From Papaver somniferum (lineage: Eukaryota; Streptophyta; Magnoliopsida; Ranunculales; Papaveraceae), in NCBI RefSeq assembly GCF_003573695.1, contig NC_039362.1, forward strand, positions 12,689,402 to 12,753,401: a stretch of DNA of 64,000 bases. The letters are read 5' to 3'. Position numbers and translations under genes: made by a program. The stretch's first letter is position 1, and each line of letters opens with the position of its first letter. Under the pieces are notes generated by a model. The model was not told the DNA's origin and ran no database searches. It was given only the letters and a program-made list of their open reading frames with translations. Shown piece after piece: positions 35,546-47,124 of this stretch.

Positions 35546-36145
35546 GGGAATTTTGATAAAGTACCCGTTTTTTTGGATGTCCACTGAAAAAATATCCCCG
35601 TTTTTTTAAAATTTGTTAAAGTACCCTCACGTTAGTTTTTTCATCTAGTGTTAGTTAAGACCAATTTTCTTTTTACATATTTGCCCTTTACTTATTGCCA
35701 CATTGATTTTATACATCGTTTTTCAGGTTCGTCGAGTTCGGTCCAGGATCGTTACACCACTTTCAGGTTCGTTACAACATTTTTCAAAAAAGGTTCATCA
35801 TTTCAAGTGTTTTGGGGTTTTTGGTTGGAAGAAAATCGATCTTCTACAACATTTTTTTAGGTTCGTCGAGCCCGGTTCAGGATCGTGATAACGCTTTCAG
35901 GTTCTTCAATCCCAGTTCAGGATCGTTACACCATTTTCAGGATCGTCGAGTCATTTAGCCTCCCCATCAAGGAGATGTAGTTCAGGGGTAAATAGGAATT
36001 TAAATTGGAAAGATAACTGACATCTAGCATTTAACTGGATGGAATATACCTTTTGAATAAAACGGGATACTTTAACAAATTTCTAAAAAATAGGAACACT
36101 TTTTTAATGTAATGTGAAAAGTATGGATACTTTATAATAAAGCCC
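35546..36145. mobile_element. 600-bp Mutator-like MITE with 9-bp target duplication
   Basis: The ends GGGAATTTTGATAAAGTACC and, reverse complemented, GGGCTTTATTATAAAGTATC match at 16 of 21 positions (21st base C in both). Flanks are ATGACAATT (35537-35545) and ATAACAATT (36146-36154), a 9-bp duplication with one change, as made by Mutator-type transposases. The interior repeats CAGGTTCGTCGAG/CAGGATCGTTACACC words (35725-35955) and encodes nothing. Confidence 0.7.
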
Positions 36146-36289
36146 ATAACAATTTTACTGGAAATGCGTTCCATAGGAAATCTATCGATGGAGCTTGTGC
36201 ATTCATACATGGGGTCAAACCGCATATTTGGTACGACCCCAACAGCAAGAGAAAACGATGCAGTACATCCTACACGGCTTGAACACATA

Positions 36290-36980
36290 GCATAGAAGCT
36301 ACCCTTTCTTTTTTTGTTTCCTTTCTTTTACGTTATTCTTTTCCTAGTTCTATTATTAGTTTAGTTATCCTAAGGCGACAAATTTTGTTTAAAAGATTAC
36401 ATTACTTTGAAAGATTAAAATATATAGCATTATTATTCTTACTCTATAACTTTTTGTTCACATCTCAGTTTTTTATAGCATTATTATTCTTACTCTATAA
36501 CTTTTTGTTCACATCTCAATTTTTTTCTTTGCAACTTGTTCCTTTTCTCATCTACTAGTAAGACCACGTGTGCATGCTTGAATTTGATTCTTTAAACAAC
36601 ACCAAATTCGATGAGGATTAAGAAAAAATTCTTAAAATAAAAATTTAATATTCTTGTTTGTACTTTTTACGTAGATAATTCAAAGAGCTTTCCAAATATA
36701 CTAATTTTGTAAAAATCCCTATTTTCGAAGATATTTAAATTTTAAATTTTTTAACCTATTTTTAAAACAATGGCATTCCTGTGAATATACAAACATTGAT
36801 TCAATATACATTTTCACCCTTGAATACATATACATAGTAGTAGTTGATATTTAAGGTCATATTAGTAATATTAGTTTGACACTAAAAATAAGGCTTCACC
36901 AAAAAGGGGTCTTTTCTTTAGTATAGTAAGATGAAATCTCTATATTGCCTTCATCTTCATATCATTCTATGTTAGTTGGC
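36290..36980 (+). repeat. duplicated flank of an LRR gene relic (copy of 57615-57910)
   Basis: GAAGCTACCCTTTCTTT, TACGTTATTCTTTTCCTAGT, ATTACATTACTTTGAAAGAT and ATAACTTTTTGTTCACATCT correspond in order to 57615-57840, and CCTTCATCTTCATATCATTC (36948-36967) to 57890. A tandem 53-bp duplication is at 36424-36529, and about 390 bp of other sequence lie between the shared parts. Confidence 0.6.
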
Positions 36981-37099
36981 ATTCAAAGACTTTTTTTAGT
37001 TTCTTAGCTAAATCCGATATTTTGTATCGCTTTCGAAAACACTACTTTTCAATAAAATTTTCAATGGTCGATTCCTTGGGGTTACCAAGTTAACTTCTG

Positions 37100-38776
37100 A
37101 AGTAATCACCATGAAGGGTGGTCATAATAACAACATCAACGGTAAATTAATTCAACTAGATCAGATAAATTCAACTTTTGCGAAAATCATGGAATTTCTC
37201 AACATCCAAACAGAAGAGTCTCCTCCTGTTTCACCAAAAAAACACACACGCTAGATTCATCTTCTAAAAACAAAGGAATCATTTCTCCTAAGAAACATGG
37301 TTTTGTTACACTGATGATATTCCATAGAAAATCTTAGAAATATAAAGAAGAAGAAGAAACAATATGAAGCTTGTCTTAACAATCTAAGAAAGAAAACTTC
37401 TGTTTTTCAACTAGGAAATGACGATGATGATCACCTTGAAGATCCACAAGACAAAATATGGATAAAAGACAAACGTCTTAAAAACGGACAAACCCCTTAT
37501 AGCTCTTTACCAGAATACAAATTGAAGGATGATATTCCCAATTTCAATGGGAGTTTCAGAATTGAAGAGCTAGTGGATTGGTTTGATGAAGTCGAGGTCG
37601 TTTTCCAATTTATGGAAGTTCCTAATGATTCTAAAATAAAGCTTGTAGCTTATAAACCTAATGTGGGAGATGATGCGTGGTGGGAGAAGCTATGTGAGTA
37701 TATAATCAAGTAGTCTAGACCTCCAGTGCGTATATGTGAATGTATGCGCAAATTGATTAGATATAAGTTTTTGCTTCAAGACTACAAACAACAACTTTTC
37801 TTTAAGTTACAAAATTGTCGTCAAGGAGCTAGATCTATAGAGGAGTATGTGTCTGAATTTAATATATTGATTGCTTTATCATTTATATGAATTTGAATAA
37901 CAATTAGTGGCACGTTTTATTAAAGGTTTAAACCGTTTGATTCAACATGGTATGAGACAATCTGTTTTTACCATGGTGGAGGCTATTCAACAAGCTATTA
38001 AAATTGAAAGATGTCTTATTCGTTCTTCGAGGCTTCCTAAAACTCGTCAAACTCGTTATCAAAGCAACTAAAAATCATTCCATTCTTATTTTGGTAACTA
38101 TCAAGACCATTCTTCTTATAGTCCTAATTATAGTTATCAAGATGAGAGTTTAGATCAACCTTCATGTCCACAACAACCACCAATCAATTTTACTTATTCT
38201 CAGAAACCTTTACCCAACGATACTTCACATATTCTTCCATCTCTTGTTGATAATCCGTTAGTTCACCAATTACAACCTAAAACAGCAAGTATTTGTCTTC
38301 TAATAAAAATAAAAATCAGCAACAGTTTCTACCGCCTTCTAAGCCAGCAAATATGTATTCTAAACTTCGTGGAGATAAGTGAAATAAGTTTCATAAAGCT
38401 GGTCATTCTTTGGCAAACAGTTTCAAGTTTAATGGTTTTATTGGAGAAAATCAAGTTCAATATGAACCACAAGATACTGAACCATTGGATGATGAGGAAT
38501 TGAAGTTGAATATCTTGATTTATATGAAGTTTATGGTGACCATCTTGTTGGTATGATTCGTCCTCTCATGCTTACTCAACCTTGTTTTTCTCAAATGCAT
38601 AGTATTTTTTAAAACAAAGTGTTTTATTGGAGGAAAAGTTTGGGATATGATTATTGACAGTGGTAGTGTAGATAATTATATAACATTTATGGTAGTTGAG
38701 AAATTAGGTTTACTAATTACTGTAATCCTAATCCTTATTATGTAGGATGGGTTAATAGTTTTTCTACATAGCGTAT
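37100..38776 (+). pseudogene. Ty3/gypsy retrotransposon, 5' part: gag and protease remnants
   Basis: A gag-like frame opens near 37111. DIPNFNGSFRIEELVDWFDE and AYKPNVGDDAWWEKL (37522-37713) match the Retrotrans_gag domain. Further on, YDYW/DSGS-like residues (about 38645-38675, reading MIIDSGSVDNYITF) mark the aspartic protease. Stops and frameshifts are frequent, so it is dead. The element is interrupted at 38776 by the younger LTR element and continues at 47130 in the same orientation. No left LTR was identified. Confidence 0.75.
38772..38776 (+). repeat. target-site duplication CGTAT (left)
   Basis: CGTAT directly precedes the left LTR and is repeated directly after the right LTR at 47125-47129. 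Removing the insert and one copy rejoins the older gypsy sequence. Confidence 0.9.
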
Positions 38777-40581
38777 TGATGAGTCCTAAAAAGTACATAT
38801 TTCTATATCTTTTTGTTGGCATTTAACTCATCTTTTGTGCATTAATTCTACATTTTATCCCATATTCTGTATTTTCTTTGTTTTCAAGAATAAATATTTT
38901 TCTTACTTAATTTTGCATTTTTAGGTAATAAATAAAGTCTGGATGACTTGCGGAGCGGAAAAGAGCTGAAGAGTAGTGAAAAGCCGGAAGAAATTACGCA
39001 AGGAAGCCGCAAAGAATGGTGCGCACAAGACCAAAAAGCTAGGAATGGGCTCAAGAAGGAAGAATTGTTCTTAAAGAAGATATGGGCTTGGCATACCCAA
39101 GGCCCAAAACCCTTTCCCAAACCCATCTTATATACCCAAAAGCCTAAAACCCAAATCCATACCCGCTTGCGTCTTCAGCCGTCAGATCAATCCACAGATG
39201 CATCCAACGGTCGCTCCCTTGCTGTGCATCGAAGTTTGATATCTCCGCCTTACACTACAGCACCCAACTCCATCTTGAGCCGTCAGTTTCGTTGTATTTT
39301 TGCATCCAACGGTCGCTCATGATCTGTCTCAATTTCTCCGCTAGATCCGCTTCAGAAGTTATCATCCCACGGTTTTGCTTTGCGATACATCAAACCTTGC
39401 TGATCCCGACACACACTATAACACCTAACCCTATATCCCATCAAACCAAACGCACCCTTCCCCTTTCTCCATCGAACCCATCTTCTCCTCCACCCCGTCA
39501 CAGAGAACCACCATCACCTTCACCACCAACTCCGCCAACTCCACTGCCTCAATCACCACAACGAACACCATCATCACCCTACCATCCTAAACATCACCTC
39601 CACACTTCCCCCAACATCCCATCTCCCTAGCTGTTATACCTAACCCACACTCATCTCACTGACCTAGGTGTGGGTTTGATACAACACTTCGATTTAGGGC
39701 GTCAAATGGAGCAGAATAGGGAGCAGAAGAAGCAGAGAAGAGAGAATAGGCATGGGTCGACATCAATTCAGGGATTAGGTGAGTGAAATTTTCAATTCAA
39801 AAAATTAGGGTTTGCAAGTTAGGGTTTCGAAATTTGGGGATATTTTGTAAAACTATAAAAGGCAATTGATGTGTAGAGAGAAGGGTGTTCTTGGGTTAGC
39901 CAAGTTAACCCCCAATTTGGGTCTGAGTAGGTTTAATTTTAATTTTAATTTCAGTTTCAATTTCTATTTCAATTTCAAATTTCTCTTTCTGTTTACCATG
40001 TTTTAGTTCATCACTAGGAAGTAGATGAAGCCTCTATGCCACAGTAAAGTAAATGATTAGTTTTGTTCTTGATGAGCTTGAATTAGAACCATGGAGGATT
40101 GATTACTCAGTGATGATAGTAACCTGTGATTGGTGGTGCTGTAAGAAGACCACCAATGCTAGGGGTGAACAGGATTAACTAGGTGAGCAATTTTCTTTAG
40201 ATATAGGATAGTTAGTCAATTAGTGACCAAGTCCATCTGTGATTGATGGTGCTGTAAGAAGACCATCAATGCTAGGGGTGCATTAGTGAACTAAGTGAAT
40301 AGCTTATCCTAGATGAAAGCCCAGAACACAAGGCAGGCCTGAACTTTCACCTTGTTTACTAAGGCCAAGAGCAAGACTTGCACTGAACATGATATAGCTG
40401 AGGATTTAGGTGGATTCAATATCCTAGTTTTCCCAAATTCCCTGTTTAGGTAGATTTTACTTAGAAAACAACCATAGCTCCCTCCAAGTCCCTGTGGACA
40501 AACCCTTTCTTCCCATCACTAACTACAACTGACCCTGTGCACTTGCAGGTCAGTTTGTAGGTTTCTTTCAAAACCTCATCA
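38777..40581 (+). repeat. left LTR (1805 bp)
   Basis: Bounded by TGATGAG and CTCATCA. By eye it differs from the right LTR by one base (TATTTTTG against TATATTTG, near 39298) and by lacking a 6-bp insertion (AAATCT, at about 39630). A Pro/Ser-rich open frame inside (39292-39630) is probably not coding. Two hairpin repeats lie at 40124-40283. Confidence 0.92.
40124..40283 (+). repeat. paired hairpin repeats with a compensatory base-pair change
   Basis: Two 43-bp repeats contain perfect 9-bp stems around the same 11-base loop GCTGTAAGAAG: ATTGGTGGT/ACCACCAAT (40129-40137, 40149-40157) and ATTGATGGT/ACCATCAAT (40242-40250, 40262-40270). The only difference within the two stem-loops is one G-C pair replaced by A-T. 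The right LTR carries the same pair at about 46672-46813. Confidence 0.75.
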
Positions 40582-40587
40582 AGTTTT

Positions 40588-40605
40588 TGGCGCCGCTGCC
40601 GGGGA
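40588..40605 (+). other. primer-binding site (tRNA-Asp type)
   Basis: TGGCGCCGCTGCCGGGGA begins six bases after the LTR end. It is close to the complement of the plant tRNA-Asp 3' end, the primer used by several Ty3/gypsy lineages. Confidence 0.75.
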
Positions 40606-41269
40606 CTCGGTAGCGGTGCCATTGTTGTTTTCTTTTTCTTTACTTTACCCTGTACATATTTTGTTTAGTTTTTTTTTTTTTTTTTTCAGTCATTGCTACT
40701 GCAACTGTGTAGTTCTGCATCATTTGCATACTACTTGTATATATGTGTTAGCTGTACTGTTAGTTGTGGTTTTAGCTGCATCATTGTTTTATCTCACTGC
40801 ATCATTGATAGTGTAACTTAGTGTAACTTGCATTAGCATCTTGCATATTGCATATTAGTTTGCATCTTAGTTTGCATATCACTGCATACCTGCAAATCAT
40901 CACTGCATCTGTAGCATTGCCCTGTTGCTTTGCTCATTGTCTGTGATTTTCTCATTTTGACATTGGCTTTGCTCATTGTCTGCATATTTGGTCACTGCAT
41001 TTGTAGTTTTGCTTAGCCCTGTATCTGCAAACTACTAATGTGCATCTTAGCATTGGTGTGCATCACTACATCTGAAGCATTGGTGTGCATCTTAGCAACA
41101 TCACCTGTACTTAAGCATTGAGTCTTATCATTGCAACTACCATTGAGTCTATGTTAGCTGTAGTTGTCTCCCTGTAGTCAGCTGCACCTTCTCTTTGTTA
41201 GTATATCCATCTTGATGTGCTATGCTTCGCTTCAAAGAGACTGATCTTCTCTTTTGAGCCAACAGATGC

Positions 41270-42010
41270 TGTTACAGCCAGCCTCTGGTGCTGCTGCTGT
41301 TTTTTTGTGGTGCTGCTATTGCTGCTGAGCTGCTCCACCTGCTGCTGCTGGTGCTCTTGTGCTGCTGTGGTGCTCCTGCTGGTGCCAGGCCAAGAATCCT
41401 GTGAGCTTCTGCACCTGTTGCTGTTGATCTGCTCCTGCTGCAAGGCCCTGAGCTGGTGAGCCTGCTGAAGACCAAGCCCAACAGGACTGTGCTGCTGAGA
41501 AAAAAAAAAAAATCACAAGCCAATCAGTAGCAAATCACAAGCCCAACTGGGCCTGCTGAAGTTGCTGCCAAGCTTAACAAGTTGAGCCAAGCCCAACTGG
41601 GCCTCAGAAAAGCCAAAGCTTAGGATGATCCAAAGCCCAACTGGGCTTTTGCAACCAAACTGAGCAGCTGGGCTGTGCTTAAGCAAGTAAGCCTAAACCC
41701 ATTAAGAGAACCCAACCTGTGGGCTTCCATTTTTAATTTGTGGGCTTGTAATAATTTTTTCCATTTTTCTGTTGGGCTTGTAATCTTAATTACTTGTGGG
41801 CTTGTTTGTTTAATTGCTTGTGGGCTTGTGATGTTAGACTGATTTGGGCCTGTAGTTTTAAATTAGAAAAACTGAACTTTTGAAAGCCCAACTGGGCCTC
41901 CGACCAAACAAGCAACAGTTAGGCTATTTCAAAAGCTACATTGGGCTTCAGTTTGCATACACATTGTGGGCTTAGTTCACCTTCCCTTGGCAACACAATT
42001 TCTCCCACCA
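41270..42010 (+). repeat. CTG-rich tract and GCCCAACTGGGC palindromes in the leader
   Basis: GCTGCTG runs occupy about 41275-41480. The 12-bp inverted repeat GCCCAACTGGGC follows four times (41541, 41591, 41635, 41886), among many TGGGCTT/AGCCCA words. The region lies between the primer site and the gag-like ORF. Frames on either strand here are low complexity and not considered genes. Confidence 0.6.
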
Positions 42011-42145
42011 ATGTGGGCTTGCTCCCAACATTAAAAACCAAATTTCTTTTCAAACCCGACAAAACCAAATGTTACCCATAAAAACCAAATTCTTCCCAAA
42101 AAGTCCAATCCCTTAAAAACCAAATTTTGAGCTTTGAGCCCAATC

Positions 42146-43860
42146 ATGTATAGATCTTTTTCTACAGTTGGGGAATACAACGAATCCCTTAGAGAACTTG
42201 CGTATGGACAAACTTCACGTTATGAACCTCCCATAGACCATGATGTCAATAGTCATAGGAATTATTATGGACATTTTCAAAGTCCCGAGCTTCAATACAT
42301 GAACCCTACTGACTATTCGCACATGCATCGTTTGCCACAACGTGAAAATGAACATTTTGCTAGTGCCTCACTCACACAATCATCTCTTGTGGATCAATTA
42401 GAAGCTCGAATCGCAGCTTTAGAAATGCAATCACATGAGGAATCTGTCACATCTAATTTTCTTAGGCAACCTGAAATCTATGCATGTCCCGCATGTGGTA
42501 GTTTAGACCACCCTGTTGAGCATTGTCATATTTTGCATAATTTTAGGCCATCAAGAGAAAATCCAATGTATGAAATGCCCATGAATTGTGAGAATGGTAG
42601 TCATTGGGACCATAATCAATCCTTTGAGGGTTGCGATCAATATTTTGTAGACCCTAATGACCATGCATACATGTACCATTCACCACAATTTGAACATGAA
42701 GAATTTTGTACTCCCATGAATTTAGACTCCACCACAGAAGCTTTAAGACTTAGTGAGCAAAACTTCGATAGATCTACATCACGAATTCAGGCATATTTAG
42801 ATCAGATTTTGCTTCACCTACAAAAGGAGGAAATTCATGAGGAAATGTATGTTGTCCCTAATGAAGTGTCTAGTCCCATTCATGTAAATGATGTTGAATA
42901 TGAACCTAATTTAGAGGAACATGAATTGACTAACGACACCACCACTGTTAATGAGGACCAATATGCATGCTACCATGATGATGATTATGATGATTATGAT
43001 GATATGTTAGAAGAACATGAAAATATTGTGGAACCTGTTGGTTCAAAAACATATGGCTTCTCGCCCTCGACCTTCATGAATGTTTTTTTTCTGATACTCA
43101 TTGTAATTCATATGATTTTGATATTGACATGGGATTCGTACAATTATTCTGTGAAGATGAGCATGACATAGGAATAGTTGAATCTTCTGTAGACACTAAT
43201 ATGCATGAAAATATATTTGATGTGTCTGATTCTCTACCTAGGTCACATTGTGATATTTCTCCTGATTTGCCAATGCATAAGAATAAATTTGTTGATGATG
43301 TTGATGATTCTGAGTGTGAACTTGCTAATTTGATTGATGATTGTGAGCATGATGTGACATGTGTAGATGATTTAGGAGATTTTGATTTGATTAATAATGA
43401 TGTGCCTATCGTCCTACATAAGTCACAATCTGATGGCCTTCCACCCAACCTAGATTTGGTTTGTACCCATATTGTCAAACCGACTTTTCTGAGAGTCCCT
43501 AATCTAGGTTTGGAACTGTGTGCTTCCCAAGTCCTCTTGGACTATTTTGCTTCTAAGTATAATACATTTGAGGAACCACAGTTGGAATTAGCATGTTTGC
43601 CCGTCCCTAGCACAGTTCACTTTGAGCTAGACCTTGTACATGATGAACCCCCAAAACTGCGAGATTTTGTTTCCAAAATTTTATCCGTTGAAAAATCCAG
43701 GTTTGGGGGTAGCTCATTTTGTTTCACAGCTTCACGTGCTTTTCTTTCATGTGTGAAGTTGTTGAAACCGCTACACTTTGTCTTTTGGGTTGATCCTCAA
43801 CTCTTTAGACTTTTGGTGTATGGTGAATTTTTTGTATATAATCCAGTAGATAAATTTTAA
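42146..43860 (+). CDS. gag-like acidic protein of the non-autonomous LTR element (one frameshift)
   Basis: The first frame (42146-43171) starts MYRSFSTVGEYNESLRELAY and has a CCHC zinc knuckle, CPACGSLDHPVEHC (C-x2-C-x4-H-x4-C), about 115-130 residues in. A very acidic Asp/Glu-rich part follows. The second frame (to 43860) continues in another register and ends with FVYNPVDKF. The change of frame falls at a run of eight T (about 43083-43090), and the alternate frame is open on both sides of it, so a one-base indel or programmed slippage explains the break. No protease or polymerase motifs are present. Confidence 0.65.
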
Positions 43861-44585
43861 AAATTTTTGGTTTCTTTTGTATATATTTTGCTAATCCAAT
43901 ATAAGCTAAGTTGAAAATGTTGGATTCTAGCCGGTGAATAATGGAGTTCGGTTCGTGTTTTCGACGAATCGGGTATTCTCTCTCCTTTTACTCTACTTAG
44001 CATGTTCCTCTTCATATGTTGCATTATAATTTTGTTATCTTTTGAAACATTGAGGACAATGTTTAGTTTAGGTTTGGGGGTATGGAATGGATACCATGAT
44101 AATATGCTATAATTGAAAACGAACTCCTTCTTCTTTTGAAAAAATCGAAAAAATTCATTGTTTTAAATAATAAAAAATAAAAAATTGAAAAAAAAAACAT
44201 AAAAATGGAGCTCATTTACCTTGAAATGTTGACTCTTGTGCAAATATGTATTTTTTTTTAGGAGTCTTAGTCTAGATATTTAGGCACCCTGATTCTAGCA
44301 CAATTCACATAGTGATAAGAAATTTGCACGCGCACGATCTACCAATACATGTATGGCCTCGATCTTCAAGGTGTTTGATAGGAAGTTACGATTGCCAATC
44401 ACTTTAGAATACTGAACGAAACTTGACTAGCTTGTTCTTTGGTTGGTTGGGATAGAAGGTGGAGGTTACATTAAGAAAAACAACCATCGAATTTAACTGG
44501 GTGCATCAAAAAGGGCTACCTCTTGCAAAGTGTCATGTAATCTTTTGTTTCTTTTTGTTATGTATCAAAAGTGTTTCCTTCTTTG

Positions 44586-44617
<32 letters not shown>

Positions 44618-45313
44618 GATGTATATATTCAGAAAAAAAAAAAAAAAAGAGAAAAAATTATATCAGAAAAAAAAAAAAAAAAAAAAAAAATCAGATATTT
44701 ATCAATTCCATTCTCTCTTGTTCCAAAAATAAAAGAGAATAGTCAATGTAAATAAGAGTCATGTAAATAGTCATCTTTTGTGTTTTTGTGTTGTAAGCAA
44801 GGAGGGTGTATGCCATTGATGTACAACGCGAGAAATTGTGAAATACCTCCAACTCATTCACAATTCTCGTAAAGTCCGGACAGCTAGCTAGATTTCGACC
44901 TCAGTTCTTAGCCTGAGAAACTATCTCTTGGTGATTAGTAGTCATGACTTCAGATCTTTCTTTACACATGTGTAGATACACTTTACACTCTTATCACATG
45001 TCTTTTTTTGTTATCAGTGCTAGGATTGTGCCTTCGATAGCTAGATTGACATCTCCATTTTGCTGTGAGCTTAAACTGTTTTGCACATGTCACGTTTGAT
45101 GGAATCTGAGCTTATATTTTGTCCTTAGGTTTTGTAGGCACACCTCTGGTAAACCTTCACGAGACTTCAACTCGTCCACTAGGGACACTTAGTGGTTTAA
45201 AAGGCTTAGTGCATACGCTAAATGCATTCGAGAGACCAGCGACAGTGGTATAGTTAGGATTTCCTTAGTTTTGTTTTACTTGAGGACAAGTAAAATTCAG
45301 GTTTGGGGGTATT
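43861..45313 (+). other. 3' non-coding part with A-tracts and repeated purine tract module
   Basis: The word AGGTTTGGGGGTA occurs at 43699, 44070 and 45299. The last copy abuts the right LTR and is the likely polypurine tract. The second copy also shares the upstream word TTGAGGACAA with the third. Long A-runs occupy 44586-44690. Confidence 0.6.
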
Positions 45314-47124
45314 TGATGAGTCCTAAAAAGTACATATTTCTATATCTTTTTGTTGGCATTTAACTCATCTTTTGTGCATTAATTCTACATTTTATCCCAT
45401 ATTCTGTATTTTCTTTGTTTTCAAGAATAAATATTTTTCTTACTTAATTTTGCATTTTTAGGTAATAAATAAAGTCTGGATGACTTGCGGAGCGGAAAAG
45501 AGCTGAAGAGTAGTGAAAAGCCGGAAGAAATTACGCAAGGAAGCCGCAAAGAATGGTGCGCACAAGACCAAAAAGCTAGGAATGGGCTCAAGAAGGAAGA
45601 ATTGTTCTTAAAGAAGATATGGGCTTGGCATACCCAAGGCCCAAAACCCTTTCCCAAACCCATCTTATATACCCAAAAGCCTAAAACCCAAATCCATACC
45701 CGCTTGCGTCTTCAGCCGTCAGATCAATCCACAGATGCATCCAACGGTCGCTCCCTTGCTGTGCATCGAAGTTTGATATCTCCGCCTTACACTACAGCAC
45801 CCAACTCCATCTTGAGCCGTCAGTTTCGTTGTATATTTGCATCCAACGGTCGCTCATGATCTGTCTCAATTTCTCCGCTAGATCCGCTTCAGAAGTTATC
45901 ATCCCACGGTTTTGCTTTGCGATACATCAAACCTTGCTGATCCCGACACACACTATAACACCTAACCCTATATCCCATCAAACCAAACGCACCCTTCCCC
46001 TTTCTCCATCGAACCCATCTTCTCCTCCACCCCGTCACAGAGAACCACCATCACCTTCACCACCAACTCCGCCAACTCCACTGCCTCAATCACCACAACG
46101 AACACCATCATCACCCTACCATCCTAAACATCACCTCCACACTTCCCCCAACATCCCATCTCCCTAAATCTAGCTGTTATACCTAACCCACACTCATCTC
46201 ACTGACCTAGGTGTGGGTTTGATACAACACTTCGATTTAGGGCGTCAAATGGAGCAGAATAGGGAGCAGAAGAAGCAGAGAAGAGAGAATAGGCATGGGT
46301 CGACATCAATTCAGGGATTAGGTGAGTGAAATTTTCAATTCAAAAAATTAGGGTTTGCAAGTTAGGGTTTCGAAATTTGGGGATATTTTGTAAAACTATA
46401 AAAGGCAATTGATGTGTAGAGAGAAGGGTGTTCTTGGGTTAGCCAAGTTAACCCCCAATTTGGGTCTGAGTAGGTTTAATTTTAATTTTAATTTCAGTTT
46501 CAATTTCTATTTCAATTTCAAATTTCTCTTTCTGTTTACCATGTTTTAGTTCATCACTAGGAAGTAGATGAAGCCTCTATGCCACAGTAAAGTAAATGAT
46601 TAGTTTTGTTCTTGATGAGCTTGAATTAGAACCATGGAGGATTGATTACTCAGTGATGATAGTAACCTGTGATTGGTGGTGCTGTAAGAAGACCACCAAT
46701 GCTAGGGGTGAACAGGATTAACTAGGTGAGCAATTTTCTTTAGATATAGGATAGTTAGTCAATTAGTGACCAAGTCCATCTGTGATTGATGGTGCTGTAA
46801 GAAGACCATCAATGCTAGGGGTGCATTAGTGAACTAAGTGAATAGCTTATCCTAGATGAAAGCCCAGAACACAAGGCAGGCCTGAACTTTCACCTTGTTT
46901 ACTAAGGCCAAGAGCAAGACTTGCACTGAACATGATATAGCTGAGGATTTAGGTGGATTCAATATCCTAGTTTTCCCAAATTCCCTGTTTAGGTAGATTT
47001 TACTTAGAAAACAACCATAGCTCCCTCCAAGTCCCTGTGGACAAACCCTTTCTTCCCATCACTAACTACAACTGACCCTGTGCACTTGCAGGTCAGTTTG
47101 TAGGTTTCTTTCAAAACCTCATCA
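45314..47124 (+). repeat. right LTR (1811 bp)
   Basis: Same limits (TGATGAG/CTCATCA) as the left LTR, longer by a 6-bp insertion near 46167. It is followed at once by the target duplication CGTAT (47125-47129). Confidence 0.92.

Larger units (their letters stand above)
38777..47124 (+). mobile_element. young non-autonomous LTR retrotransposon (8.35 kb), nested in the gypsy element
   Basis: It has two nearly identical 1.8-kb LTRs starting TGATGAG and ending CTCATCA, a 5-bp target duplication (CGTAT), a primer site just inside the left LTR and a purine-rich tract at the right LTR. The interior holds one gag-like acidic ORF with a CCHC knuckle. No protease, reverse transcriptase, RNase H or integrase is visible, so movement would need enzymes from another element. 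The tRNA-Asp-type primer site and long LTRs suggest kinship with Athila/Tat-type Ty3/gypsy elements (inference). Confidence 0.9.

Noticed and set aside
39292..39630. 112-codon Pro/Ser-rich frame in the LTR (and its twin at 45829)
   Set aside because: It sits in non-coding LTR sequence, is low complexity, and has no supporting motif; the frame is a result of CCA/TCA-rich DNA.
41198..41523. Overlapping Ser/Gln- and Cys/Leu-rich frames on both strands
   Set aside because: CTG/CAG-rich low-complexity DNA opens all frames; no protein signal.
44459..44755. Lys-rich 98-codon frame
   Set aside because: Produced by long A-tracts in the 3' non-coding part of the LTR element.
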